In this document: one piece after another, positions 15,969 through 24,500 of the stretch
Numbering within the stretch: the first letter of the stretch is position 1
Layout: the number at the start of each line of letters is the position of its first letter
Assembly: GCA_017436185.1 (NCBI GenBank)
Contig: JAFSDP010000016.1
Span: 1 to 60,554 of the forward strand
Direction of reading: 5' to 3'
DNA: 60,554 nucleotides
Source: Alistipes sp.
Lineage (GTDB): Bacteria; Bacteroidota; Bacteroidia; Bacteroidales; Rikenellaceae
The notes under the pieces: generated by a model
Seen by the model: the letters and a program-made list of their open reading frames with translations, nothing else
Databases searched by the model: none
What the model was told of the DNA's origin: nothing
Made by a program: the position numbers and the translations under genes

Positions 15969-16386
15969 CGTTTTTGCAGTTACAATTGTGAGAGCAGCAG
16001 ATAAAAGAGTGCACGTCGTCGAATAACAATGCGTTCAGGTCGCCCGTAAGATAAGCAACTTCTTCTCCGTGTGCATCGACTCCGCACGCATCTGTTATAT
16101 CATCGACCAAATGTCTCAACTCGTGCTCGAAAGAGTTAAGAAATTGTGCAGGGCTGGACGACAACCCTACCACAACCAGACTCCTTCTGTATCGCTTATT
16201 GGTATAGGTGAGTCCTGTGTCAAGGTTGCCTCGCCATAGATGTAATTTTGCTTTTCTGTATATCTTCTCTTTGCAGTCGAGCGACTTCAAATCGGACAAT
16301 ATACGCTCGGTGCGATAGCAGGTGACGGCATAGTATATCCGCACCCACCATCGACACCTCCGTATATATACATCCGTAACATTCAT
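15955..16386 (-). CDS. Small HExxH protein, putative metallopeptidase
   Basis: 143 aa from the ATG at 16386, in a TAATG overlap with the gene before it. HELRH at 88-92 is a zinc-binding HExxH motif in a helix, and GEEVAYL (107-113) could supply the third ligand Glu. The C-terminus is Cys/His-rich (CCSHNCNC). In a virion module such a protein might mature structural proteins. Activity is not proven. Confidence 0.5.
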   Translation of the reverse strand: MNVTDVYIRRCRWWVRIYYAVTCYRTERILSDLKSLDCKEKIYRKAKLHLWRGNLDTGLTYTNKRYRRSLVVVGLSSSPAQFLNSFEHELRHLVDDITDACGVDAHGEEVAYLTGDLNALLFDDVHSFICCSHNCNCKNDGEH

Positions 16387-16769
16387 TACATCATATCTTC
16401 CCAAATGATTGGTCTTCCGGAGCCTATGCAATCCGCATAGAATCGAGTGAGAGGAAGACCCTCGTAGCCATCAGGATCATCAATATACTCCTTGACGAAT
16501 ACAGCAATATGCTGTTCGCCAATCGAGCGAGGATGATCTGCTTTGGCCATATTAGCAACATACACAGCATCGTACCCGACATTGTTTTCGAGTTTGATAT
16601 TCTGCTTTTCAAACATAGCCTCCAACTCTTCTTTTTGTATAGGAGCGGCAAGAGGCTTCATCATCGACACCGCCCAATCGCACATCTTCTTTGAGAAGTG
16701 CCACCCGTAGTTAGACAAGTAGGCTGTCATCGCTTCGGGCATTCTTTCATAGCTGTCCAATCTGTCCAT
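16386..16769 (-). CDS. Conserved Bacteroidales-phage virion-module protein
   Basis: 127 aa. The N-terminal part (MPEAMTAYLSNYGWHFSKKM, then CDWAVSMM) matches a small protein I recall from structural modules of many Bacteroidales phages, including crAss-like ones. Function unknown. Confidence 0.65.
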   Translation of the reverse strand: MDRLDSYERMPEAMTAYLSNYGWHFSKKMCDWAVSMMKPLAAPIQKEELEAMFEKQNIKLENNVGYDAVYVANMAKADHPRSIGEQHIAVFVKEYIDDPDGYEGLPLTRFYADCIGSGRPIIWEDMM

Positions 16770-16783
16770 AGTTGTTAAGATTA

Positions 16784-16810
16784 AGGGGAGGGGCGAAACG
16801 CTCCTCCCCT
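16784..16810 (-). terminator. Hairpin, weak terminator or attenuator
   Basis: AGGGGAGG (16784-16791) and CCTCCCCT (16803-16810) pair with a GCG/CGC extension. Only a weak T-rich tail follows on the minus strand. Confidence 0.45.
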
Positions 16811-16819
16811 GATTGTTCG

Positions 16820-17035
16820 TTAGCGACGGCGGCGGCGTTCACCATAACCACCATCTCGTTGTCCGTAGCCTCCTCGTTCTCCGAAGCCACCCATCGCACC
16901 ATCGAAGTCTCGCTGGCCGAAGCTCTCCTCCTCGATAGCTTCACAAAGCTCCTCGAACATCTCCTTAATCTCGTAGGCGATCTCTTTTGCCTTCGACTCG
17001 TGGCCTTCACGCATTCTCATCATTCTCCAGCCCAT
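16820..17035 (-). CDS. Glycine/arginine-rich virion-module protein
   Basis: 71 aa: MGWRMMRMREGHESKAKEIA, an acidic helix, then a Gly/Arg/Tyr-rich tail ending in five Arg. Such small proteins accompany the neighbouring genes in related phages. Function unknown. Confidence 0.6.
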   Translation of the reverse strand: MGWRMMRMREGHESKAKEIAYEIKEMFEELCEAIEEESFGQRDFDGAMGGFGERGGYGQRDGGYGERRRRR

Positions 17036-17037
17036 AG

Positions 17038-17538
17038 TTAGTCGTTTTTGGGTTTCATCGTCTTGAACATCTCCTCCATCATCCTCTTGATTTCGGCTAC
17101 CTCCCCCTTGATTGTCGAGAACTCCTTTGCTCGTTCTGCCTCTTCTTTGGCTTTAGGATTCAGAGCCATCAACATAGAGTCGCATAACTCTACATTCTTT
17201 CGATGACGCTCGACTTCGCTTAAAGCCCTTTGGCTTGCGCTCTTGAAATTCTCGATCTCCGCCAATATCGCTTCACGGTTTTCGCTCATAACTACGCCTG
17301 TTTCGCCATAGTCAAAGACGGTTAAGTCCGCAGGGACCTCCCGAAAGGTGACGTTCTGGCTCTCATTTTTCACCGTTATATCTACAACGTTGGTGGTCCT
17401 CGGAGGCCACATAGCTTGTGTGGTAGCATCCATTTTAGTTCGGATGGCCGAAACGTTTACTACGTCATAAATGACCACTTGAGGTGTGGTTTTATCCAGC
17501 ACATACAAAGGAGTGCCTGTTCGAAGATTATGAAACAT
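17038..17538 (-). CDS. Virion-module protein with coiled-coil C-terminus
   Basis: 166 aa: a beta-rich N-terminal half (LRTGTPLYVLDKTTPQVVIY) and a long charged helix from about residue 90. Ends 2 bp before the next gene. A structural role is inferred from the neighbourhood. Confidence 0.6.
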   Translation of the reverse strand: MFHNLRTGTPLYVLDKTTPQVVIYDVVNVSAIRTKMDATTQAMWPPRTTNVVDITVKNESQNVTFREVPADLTVFDYGETGVVMSENREAILAEIENFKSASQRALSEVERHRKNVELCDSMLMALNPKAKEEAERAKEFSTIKGEVAEIKRMMEEMFKTMKPKND

Positions 17539-17559
17539 AAGTTAAACTTTTAATTGATT

Positions 17560-18042
17560 TTACGTTGTGGTTCCGGGGGTTGTGGTCGCAGGAGCAGCCG
17601 TACCCGATGTAAACTCCAAGAAGCGGATTACACCTGTGTACTTGTTGATGTAGGCGAGACGCTCCGAAATGCTTGAAACGTCGCTGCCAACAATCTGTGT
17701 ACTTTGGCTGTCGAGCACCGGCACCTTTGTCGTACCTGTTGCAGCACCTGTGGTCGCAAGAGTAGTCTGCCCATTGTGAGGGATCACAATCGTTACGGGC
17801 AACGCCTCACCTCCGGCAGGGGCGGCTGCGTGAACCTTCAGCAGCACAATCGACACGCACGGTAGTTGAGCATAGCAGTAGGGGTTGATTCCATAATCCA
17901 CCGTCTCATCCGTAACCTCGACTGCATTGGTCGAAAGTTCATAAATGCCACCCACATCCAAGCGTGGAATCTGCGACCCACTCGGTCTGACAACTTGCGG
18001 ATGCGGCATCCACCAATAAGGGTTATACATAGCAGGGAACAT
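17560..18042 (-). CDS. Virion-module protein
   Basis: 160 aa. N-terminus MFPAMYNPYWWMPHPQV, then a beta-rich, Ser/Thr/Ala-rich body without charged helices and a low-complexity Thr/Pro tail. Composition fits a capsid decoration or tail surface protein, but this is a guess from context. Confidence 0.55.
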   Translation of the reverse strand: MFPAMYNPYWWMPHPQVVRPSGSQIPRLDVGGIYELSTNAVEVTDETVDYGINPYCYAQLPCVSIVLLKVHAAAPAGGEALPVTIVIPHNGQTTLATTGAATGTTKVPVLDSQSTQIVGSDVSSISERLAYINKYTGVIRFLEFTSGTAAPATTTPGTTT

Positions 18043-18064
18043 AGTTACCTCCTTTCCTTATTGG

Positions 18065-18739
18065 TTAATAGCCACCAAAACCGCAACCGCAACCTACGGT
18101 CGAAACCTGCACGGGAGTGCTGTAGCTTACAGGGATGTAGCTACCTGCTGCCGGAATGTACGGAATCTTGGCAACAGGAGGCTGGTTGCACTCGATAGCG
18201 GCCAAACGCTGACTCAAATCGTTCAACGAAGCCGTTACGGGAGCGATAGCCTGACCTACAACCCCTGCCGTAAAGCTGTTCTGATGCTCAAGGTTGAGCT
18301 GCGTTGCCAAAGTCGCATTCTTCTCACGCAGTGCATCGATCTTGTCGAGAAGATTCGTCTTCTCCAGAGCGTCGATGCGAGAGGTGATAGCGATGGTTTG
18401 GTCTTTGATCGCACCCTTTACGTCGCAGAAGCCCGACTGCATCTGGCCCTGCACCTGATGCAGAGCCTCCTGAATCTGGCCAATCGAGCAGCCAAGCTGC
18501 GTCGAGAGGTTCTGAATTGCGTTGGCGTTGCCCTGCAATGCGCTGGCGAAATACTGCTGACCGCAGTTGCCGTCACCGTTCCAACCGCCATTGCGGAGGA
18601 GCAGCAGGAATACAAACCACCAAGCGAAACCACCGCCGCCAAAGCCGCCCATACCGCCGTTGTTCATAGCCATCACCAGATTGGGATCAAGGCTCGGAGT
18701 GCTGTTTGCCCCATCGGGGAATACAATTGTCTTTTCCAT
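18065..18739 (-). CDS. Gly-rich, hydrophobic and coiled-coil virion-module protein
   Basis: 224 aa: a Gly/Asn-rich start, a hydrophobic segment FAWWFVFLLLL (about 39-49), a central coiled coil (about 70-190) and a Cys/Gly-rich end (VGCGCGFGGY). The combination of membrane-active segment and rod suggests a virion protein that touches membranes. I recall similar proteins in Bacteroidales phages without known function. First gene of its operon, behind the 11-bp repeat array. Confidence 0.55.
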   Translation of the reverse strand: MEKTIVFPDGANSTPSLDPNLVMAMNNGGMGGFGGGGFAWWFVFLLLLRNGGWNGDGNCGQQYFASALQGNANAIQNLSTQLGCSIGQIQEALHQVQGQMQSGFCDVKGAIKDQTIAITSRIDALEKTNLLDKIDALREKNATLATQLNLEHQNSFTAGVVGQAIAPVTASLNDLSQRLAAIECNQPPVAKIPYIPAAGSYIPVSYSTPVQVSTVGCGCGFGGY

Positions 18740-18794
18740 TTTCTTTCTTTTTTAATGTTAAACAATAAGCAATCGTTGCGCATTGATTACATTG

Positions 18795-18870
18795 CAAAGG
18801 TCGGGAATGGACGACGGCTATGGAAGTGATTTCTTGCGACTTACTTGCGAGTTTCTTGCAAATTACTTGC
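18795..18870 (-). promoter_or_regulatory. Regulated promoter with four 11-bp repeats
   Basis: On the minus strand the unit GCAAGTAA or GCAAGAAA recurs at exactly 11-bp spacing (CTTGC on the plus strand at 18833, 18844, 18855 and 18866), alternating T and A. Downstream GACCTTTG (18802-18795) is one base from TAnnTTTG. The array lies directly after the DnaA-like gene and overlaps its last codons. Confidence 0.65.
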
Positions 18871-19165
18871 ACCCATCCGGGAAGAGTTTGACAAACTCCG
18901 CCTCGATCCGCTTGAAGTTAAATTCAAACGACTTGAGCATTCGCTTGTCGTTGATGGTTGCAATCTTTTGACACACCGCTTGCCGGCTGATGCCGAGCTT
19001 ATCGGCAATGTTTCGGGGCGACATCCCTGATCGGGAGCAGAAGTAGGCTACCATTTGTCGAGCAGATACGACATCTTCGAGGCGTGATTTAGATTGAATA
19101 AGGATAGTGGAAATCTCGGTCTCCTCCGAAACGAGGCGCAGAACCTCCTTGTATATTTTGCACAT
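18863..19165 (-). CDS. DnaA C-terminal-like helix-turn-helix regulator
   Basis: 100 aa from the ATG at 19165 (MCKIYKEVLRLVSEETEIS); a longer open frame upstream looks non-coding. Residues about 33-75 (VVSARQMVAYFCSRSGMSP, NIADKLGISRQAVCQKI) match the helical DNA-binding domain IV of DnaA. There is no ATPase domain. In phages such proteins are probable transcription regulators. It is embedded among late genes with a repeat array just downstream and a palindrome upstream, so it is a candidate late-gene regulator. Confidence 0.7.
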   Translation of the reverse strand: MCKIYKEVLRLVSEETEISTILIQSKSRLEDVVSARQMVAYFCSRSGMSPRNIADKLGISRQAVCQKIATINDKRMLKSFEFNFKRIEAEFVKLFPDGCK

Positions 19166-19201
19166 AGTAATATCAAAGTATTGCTTTACAACTCGAATGT
19201 G

Positions 19202-19213
19202 GTAATATATTAC
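19202..19213. promoter_or_regulatory. Palindrome GTAATATATTAC, candidate operator
   Basis: A perfect 12-bp palindrome about 37 bp upstream of the DnaA-like start. A half-match TAGTAATAT lies next to the ATG. Possibly autoregulatory. Confidence 0.4.
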
Positions 19214-19234
19214 TGTATGGGCACAGTTATCCAA

Positions 19235-19252
19235 GCCTCGTGAGAACGAGGC
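19235..19252. terminator. Hairpin after the lysis cassette
   Basis: GCCTCGT (19235-19241) pairs with ACGAGGC (19246-19252) around GAGA. There is no strong T tract, so it is a weak terminator or a processing site. Confidence 0.4.
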
Positions 19253-19263
19253 CTTACCTATAA

Positions 19264-19584
19264 TCAAATACGCATCGAGGAGACATCGCCCGTCCACATC
19301 TCGGAGTGTCGGGCAGCTTCAGACTTTATGATGGGCTTGAGGCGGAAGAGCCGCAAGCATTTAACACGGATGACCGTGAAGCGACGAAGGGTTGTCGCTT
19401 TGAGAAGAATAGAAAGGGAAAGGGTTTTCGGGGGAGCTTGCCACTCCATCTCATCGGTAGAATCATCGAAATACTGCCCCCCATCGGCGACGACTGCACA
19501 CGAAGGCTCTGCGACCGCTTGCAGGTCGTGAATCATCGGCAGTAGCATCGTGACAATGAGCAGTATTTTGATGTGGTGTTTCAT
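19264..19584 (-). CDS. Secreted or membrane-anchored small protein of the lysis region
   Basis: 106 aa with an N-terminal signal-like helix (MKHHIKILLIVTMLLPMI) and a possible cleavage after QAVAE. No lipobox Cys. The remainder is polar with a basic end. It may be a lysis accessory factor; alternatively the frame may not be used. Confidence 0.45.
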   Translation of the reverse strand: MKHHIKILLIVTMLLPMIHDLQAVAEPSCAVVADGGQYFDDSTDEMEWQAPPKTLSLSILLKATTLRRFTVIRVKCLRLFRLKPIIKSEAARHSEMWTGDVSSMRI

Positions 19585-19660
19585 ATCAGTATTCCCACCA
19601 AATGAAAATCAGGTCGTTCATATTGAAAATTTGAAAGTTTTTCAAAAATCTTCAAATACT

Positions 19661-19918
19661 TTACAGATAGACAAACACCTGCACCACCAAACCACCGAGG
19701 ATGGTAGCGGCCAAATCCCACCAATCGAGCTTGTAGGTGCGGAAGAAGTCGTAAGCCTCCTTTGCAAAACCTGCCACTATCACGGGCAGGATGCAGACCT
19801 CCAAGCCGAATGCGATGTGGAAGAGTGCGGCAATCACCAACCCTGCGATGAAGTGCCAATACTTGTCGATGCCGATACCTCGAAACCAACCGAGGACTTT
19901 TTCGTAAATCTTTTTCAT
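19661..19918 (-). CDS. Small integral membrane protein of the lysis cassette
   Basis: 85 aa with two to three membrane helices and a conserved-looking pattern DKYWHFIAGLVIAA, AGFAKEAYDFF, DWWDLAATILGG. This D-K-x-x-H...KE..D...D..D arrangement recalls YfiM/DUF2279-type small membrane proteins found near phage lysins. A second holin or regulator of lysis is possible. Confidence 0.6.
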   Translation of the reverse strand: MKKIYEKVLGWFRGIGIDKYWHFIAGLVIAALFHIAFGLEVCILPVIVAGFAKEAYDFFRTYKLDWWDLAATILGGLVVQVFVYL

Positions 19919-19921
19919 AGC

Positions 19922-20398
19922 TTAAAAATTGATAAGGTTATAATTCACTCCCACGCCCACATACGGCGATAGCCCCTCTCGGCTCATTCCATAGCCTACC
20001 TGCACGCCGACACCCCATCGGCTCGGCTTCGTCACCACCTGCGTGCGATAGACCGTCTTCGGATAGACCTCCATCCACTTCATCGAGACATCGTACCCCT
20101 CCACCTCGCAGCGATAGAAGCTATCGGAAAATGTGTATCGACTAATCGGCACGGCCACCCACACCGTGTCACGAACTACCAACGTGTCGGTGCGAACCAC
20201 CTCCACGCTCGGCAGGGTGCGATAGACGACCTTCACACGCTCGATTGTGTCGGCCACCACCTCTGTGCGGACAATGGTGTCGTACTCGACCCTCTCCACC
20301 TCCACCACATTGGGCTGGGCGAAGAACTGGCCGATGAAGAAGGCCACCACCAAGCCAACTATGTATAGCGCACTTTTCATAATGTTGCTACTTCTCAT
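19922..20398 (-). CDS. Membrane-anchored periplasmic protein, possible spanin
   Basis: 158 aa. Residues about 7-28 form an N-terminal membrane anchor. A Val/Thr/Arg-rich extended region follows, and the last 35 residues (WGVGVQVGYGM, SPYVGVGVNYNLINF) alternate like outer-membrane beta-strands and end in Phe. It resembles the DUF6808-type proteins of Bacteroidales phages. Anchoring in both membranes would suit a unimolecular spanin, and it overlaps the muramidase gene by 11 bp. Confidence 0.55.
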   Translation of the reverse strand: MRSSNIMKSALYIVGLVVAFFIGQFFAQPNVVEVERVEYDTIVRTEVVADTIERVKVVYRTLPSVEVVRTDTLVVRDTVWVAVPISRYTFSDSFYRCEVEGYDVSMKWMEVYPKTVYRTQVVTKPSRWGVGVQVGYGMSREGLSPYVGVGVNYNLINF

Positions 20399-20894
20399 AC
20401 TTTATGCTCTTGATACGGTTTTTCCAGCCGTTGATGAAGCGTATCTGCGAAGGGTCTCTCTTCACAATGGCATCTACAAAGTCGTAGCGTGCCACCTTGA
20501 TGCGGTCGAACAACTCCTCGGCATCACGGCTGTTGATGGCATTGAGCGTATTCGGCCCAACGATACCGTCAGCCGTCACGCCCAAAAGCTCCTGCACCTT
20601 GCGAATGGCCGTCCCCGGGCCGCTTGCCCACGCCCAATCAACAACGATATTTGCAACGGCTTGATTCTTTATCTGGTCGGCTTGCCACGGTACCCAATAG
20701 CCGGCACGGAAGATGTTGAGCCATTGGTCGTCGGTGATGCGCTTTAGATTCTCAACCGTTGCGCCGGGATAGAACGACTGAAACGTGCCAATCGTTACAC
20801 CTTTGTTCGTTGCCCCTCCTCTGTCGAGGGGGTCGTTTACAAATCCGCCCTCCCAACGCAAAATGAACGGCATTAGTTTTCTTGCATCTGCCAT
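20388..20894 (-). CDS. GH108-family endolysin (N-acetylmuramidase)
   Basis: 168 aa. The catalytic Glu is E15 in LRWEGGFVNDPLDRGGATNKGVT split over the N-terminal motif of glycoside hydrolase family 108, and the C-terminal half (VQELLGVTADGIVGPNTL) is the peptidoglycan-binding-like domain of this family. It lacks a signal peptide and follows the holin gene, so release through the holin is expected. Confidence 0.93.
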   Translation of the reverse strand: MADARKLMPFILRWEGGFVNDPLDRGGATNKGVTIGTFQSFYPGATVENLKRITDDQWLNIFRAGYWVPWQADQIKNQAVANIVVDWAWASGPGTAIRKVQELLGVTADGIVGPNTLNAINSRDAEELFDRIKVARYDFVDAIVKRDPSQIRFINGWKNRIKSIKYEK

Positions 20895-20896
20895 AA

Positions 20897-21367
20897 CTAC
20901 TCCTCCTTTTTCTCTTCCTCCTCGACCGTGATGGCCTCCTCGATTTCGGGCCGGCCAAACAAACGGGCAAAGAGCTTGAATACATCTATGTGAATGTGCA
21001 CCCCTCGGTACTCGAAGTAATTGTTAAATATACTCGTCAGCTCGATGGCGCAGACGACTGCAAAGAGAACATACGACAACACGGGGACGTGGAGCGACGA
21101 GCCGAATGCAAAGCCCATCATTCCTGCCAACGTAATCCAACAGATGTAGTCCACCATCTTATTTATAGACCGTCGCAGCATCCTCGACCGACGAATCCGC
21201 TCTCCTCTTGCACGGGCCGCCTTCACACCGAACACGCAGTCGGTCACGATCAGCACCATCGCCAAAATCAGGAATGGGGCGAGGCCGACATAAAAATCAA
21301 CAATTGGCGCAATCACCGTAGCCGTTGCGCTCCCGATGATGTTTCTTTCTTGTACAACTCGTTGCAT
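20897..21367 (-). CDS. Holin
   Basis: 156 aa with three hydrophobic segments (about 25-47, 75-92, 96-115), a basic loop RGERIRRSRMLRRSINKM between them and an acidic tail, as in the Bacteroidales phage holin 4-type family. Lies 2 bp before the muramidase gene. Confidence 0.8.
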   Translation of the reverse strand: MQRVVQERNIIGSATATVIAPIVDFYVGLAPFLILAMVLIVTDCVFGVKAARARGERIRRSRMLRRSINKMVDYICWITLAGMMGFAFGSSLHVPVLSYVLFAVVCAIELTSIFNNYFEYRGVHIHIDVFKLFARLFGRPEIEEAITVEEEEKKEE

Positions 21368-21371
21368 TTTT

Positions 21372-21593
21372 TTACTCTTCGTTAATTATAGTTTCGCCCT
21401 CCTCGGTCGTCTCCTCTACTGGCGCATCAATCAGCTCGTAGTCCTCGGCCGTCTCCCAATGCGGCTCATCGAGCTTCACGCCACCGAGATAGTAGGTGTA
21501 GCCGAGGAGTGATTCCTCGGTCATCATTCCATCCGACTTTCTTCGCCAGACTTTGCCCTCAATCTTGGGCAGTTGTTCGTGTTTGAGTGTCAT
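21372..21593 (-). CDS. Small acidic phage protein
   Basis: 73 aa; contains KVWRRKSDGMMTEESLLGYTY and an acidic end. Often found between fibre and holin genes in related phages as far as I recall. Function unknown. Confidence 0.6.
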   Translation of the reverse strand: MTLKHEQLPKIEGKVWRRKSDGMMTEESLLGYTYYLGGVKLDEPHWETAEDYELIDAPVEETTEEGETIINEE

Positions 21594-21595
21594 AG

Positions 21596-24500
21596 TTATT
21601 CTGTGTATTCACTTATCGGTTTTATCACATCTGAAAATTGCGACCAATTCGTAGCCTCCTTATACGCATCGACCGCAGCATCGGGAACGTAGATGTAGCC
21701 CGTTCCCGAAGCGATGGGGGTGTTGCTCAATGCCGAGTTCCCAAGTGTCGGCGGTGTTGTTGCCTCACATATCAACGTGTCCAGAACGGTGCAGGAGTAG
21801 AACGTATAAGCAGCAATGCTTTCTGTTGTAGATGGGAGTTTTACATATCTCAAGTTTGGACATTTGTAAAAAAGTCCTTCTCCGCCCCAATTAGTCGTAC
21901 CACTTATCCCAACCGTTGTGATTGTGCCAAGATTTTCCACCGCCAAAATTCCACTGCTTTTGAAAACATTATGGCCAAGTGTACGAAGCGATGGAATGTT
22001 GATTGTAATAGCGAGATTTTCGGTATTTATAAATGCGCCACCTTTTATCTCTTGCAAATTAGCTGGAAACGTTATAGAAGTAAGTCCTGTGCATCCGTAG
22101 AATGCTCCAGATGATACGGCATTTGTTGCATTGTCAGAACCCGACAAACTCGTCACTCCAATAAACTTCTCGAACTCGTCGAAGCTCACAATCTCGGTGT
22201 TTCTATTGAACCACGTCGAAATGCTCGTCACCGCCTCGGCATCTGCGGTTGTGATACCAATGCCATCACCAACGCCTTTCGCCAACAGAACATCCAACAC
22301 CGCTTGGTCAGCAAAGCGAATATAGTAGCCACCTTGAATATCCAGCGTGATGCGACCGGCATAGAGGTCGGAAACAATCTTTGCGGTATCCTCATATACC
22401 GAGCCGTTAACGTGGAGTGTACCCTCCAAGAAGGGGATGATGCTATTGTCTGCATTGCCATTCTCATCGATGCCATAGAAGCCTCCCTCGGCAAAGATTG
22501 CCAAGAGATCGATATCGGTTGCATCTCCATAGTAGTCGAAGCCAATGATGCGGATATTCTTCAGTGAGGTGGTCTCACCCGTCAAGGCAACCTTCATAAG
22601 CGCATAGCCGTCAAGGTTGGGGTTACCCTCCACACGCAGATAGGTCAGCGCATTAAGCGTGTTATACTTCAATCCCTCCTCACTCAAAATCGGAAGACCC
22701 ACAAGCGAGAGGTTCTGGAGTGTATCAGGCAACTCAAACTCGGTAATTTTGCACCCATCGGGAAGCAGAATCTCCGAGGCCGAAGAGCCACCAAACAGGG
22801 CCTTTTGCAGACGAGGACACGCCTTCAGGCTCACCGATCCTGCGAGTTTCGGGATGTTGCGTGCATCCACCTCCATAAGGCTGGGGCAGTCGTTGATGGT
22901 GAGGGTCGAAAGTTCGGGGTTGCCGGCAACCTCGTCACCCACCTTCAGTTTCTTCAGTCGCTTGCTTCGCACCGACAGGGCAGGGTTCTCGGCATAGAGT
23001 TTAATTTTCGAGAAGTCGCCAATGTCGCTCAAGTAGTCCACGCCTTGAATGTAGATACTCGTGTCGCCATCGGTCGAAACGGCAATCGTTGCCGTATCGC
23101 CTGCGTTCACTCGGCCATTAGCACTCTTGCTATCCGAGTCGCCCACAAGAATCGTAGGATTCATATTCACGATGGGCGTGAGGTTGAAGACATTCTCGCC
23201 TTGCGCAGGTCGGAATGCAATCTGACCTGTCGAGGTGTCTTGGTCGTTACCCACACCAAAAGCACCAAAACCATACATCGAGGCCATAAAGAGGAAGCGC
23301 AATTCTACCCACGCACGCTCTGCCTCGTCGTGATTACCCAACGACTGACCAAGCGGATGGACACCGGGAGAGTCGTACTGTCCTTTAACCATTGCAGCCC
23401 ACGCATCCTCATAGGTCCACTCGGCATCGATGTTATAAGCCGAGGCAGGTAAGTAGCCCTGCGCCTTATCCCGGAAGTAGTAACGGATGCAACCGATACA
23501 CTTCTCGATGAGCGACTCTCCATAACCTGTCGGGCAGAGGTTGGCCATTGCGGTCATAATCTCACGCATCATCGAGCGAATCTCGGTATCGTAGTATTGT
23601 TGAATGTTGAGCCAATGGAAGGAGTTGTTGCCTCGGAAGAGGTGCGTGATACCCGACTTATCGCCATTCATCAGCGAGTAAATCTTATTGGCCAAGCCCT
23701 GATTGTTGATGTCAAACAGGGTGTCAAGGTCATCTTGTCGCCAACGCCAACGAGAACCGCTCTCCAATGTGCCGAATTTGTACGGATAGGTATTCTTCTT
23801 GAAATTATCCGTAGCGGCAAAGAGCACGATGAAGCAGTAGTGGAAGAGGCTGTCACGCAGGTGCCAATAGTTCTCCATCTCGGCACGATAACGCTCCTTG
23901 CGCAGCGCACAAATCGTGGCGTTCTTCTCCTCTACCGTAAGACCTTCAAGCGACTCCTCCGTGATGCCGAGGTCTTCGAGAAGGTGAATGCCATCGGGCA
24001 GGTACTTCTCCTCGACTACGTCGTAGTAGTAGGTCTTGTATTCGCCGTTAAACCAAATAAGGCAATCGCCAACCGTGAAGCCATTTCCTGCATCCATACC
24101 TCGAAGTTGGGAGGCTACGGCATTTGCATCCTCTACCGTACCTCCATCGAGGCCGAGAATCATTGAGGTGTTACGATAGTCGCAATCGTAGGCAGGGAAG
24201 AACTCCTGCTTGAGGTAAGCCAAACGCTCGGCATCAGTCTCGGCAGAACCACACGCACCAATCTCCCAAGCGGCTGCTACCGTGCCGTCCGTCTTCAACA
24301 CACCGAGGTTTGCATCGCCATCCGAGTTGGTGACAACGCTTAACTTACCCCACGGATAGTCCATACCTACACCCTTCGGGTTGTGGTCTGTACCCTCAAG
24401 GTGGATAAGCGTTTTCTTGTAGTCGGGATGGTTGTAGCCAAAGGTCGGTTTGTCGCCTTTATCCTGTCCGATGGTGTACAGGCCGATAGGCTCATATATA

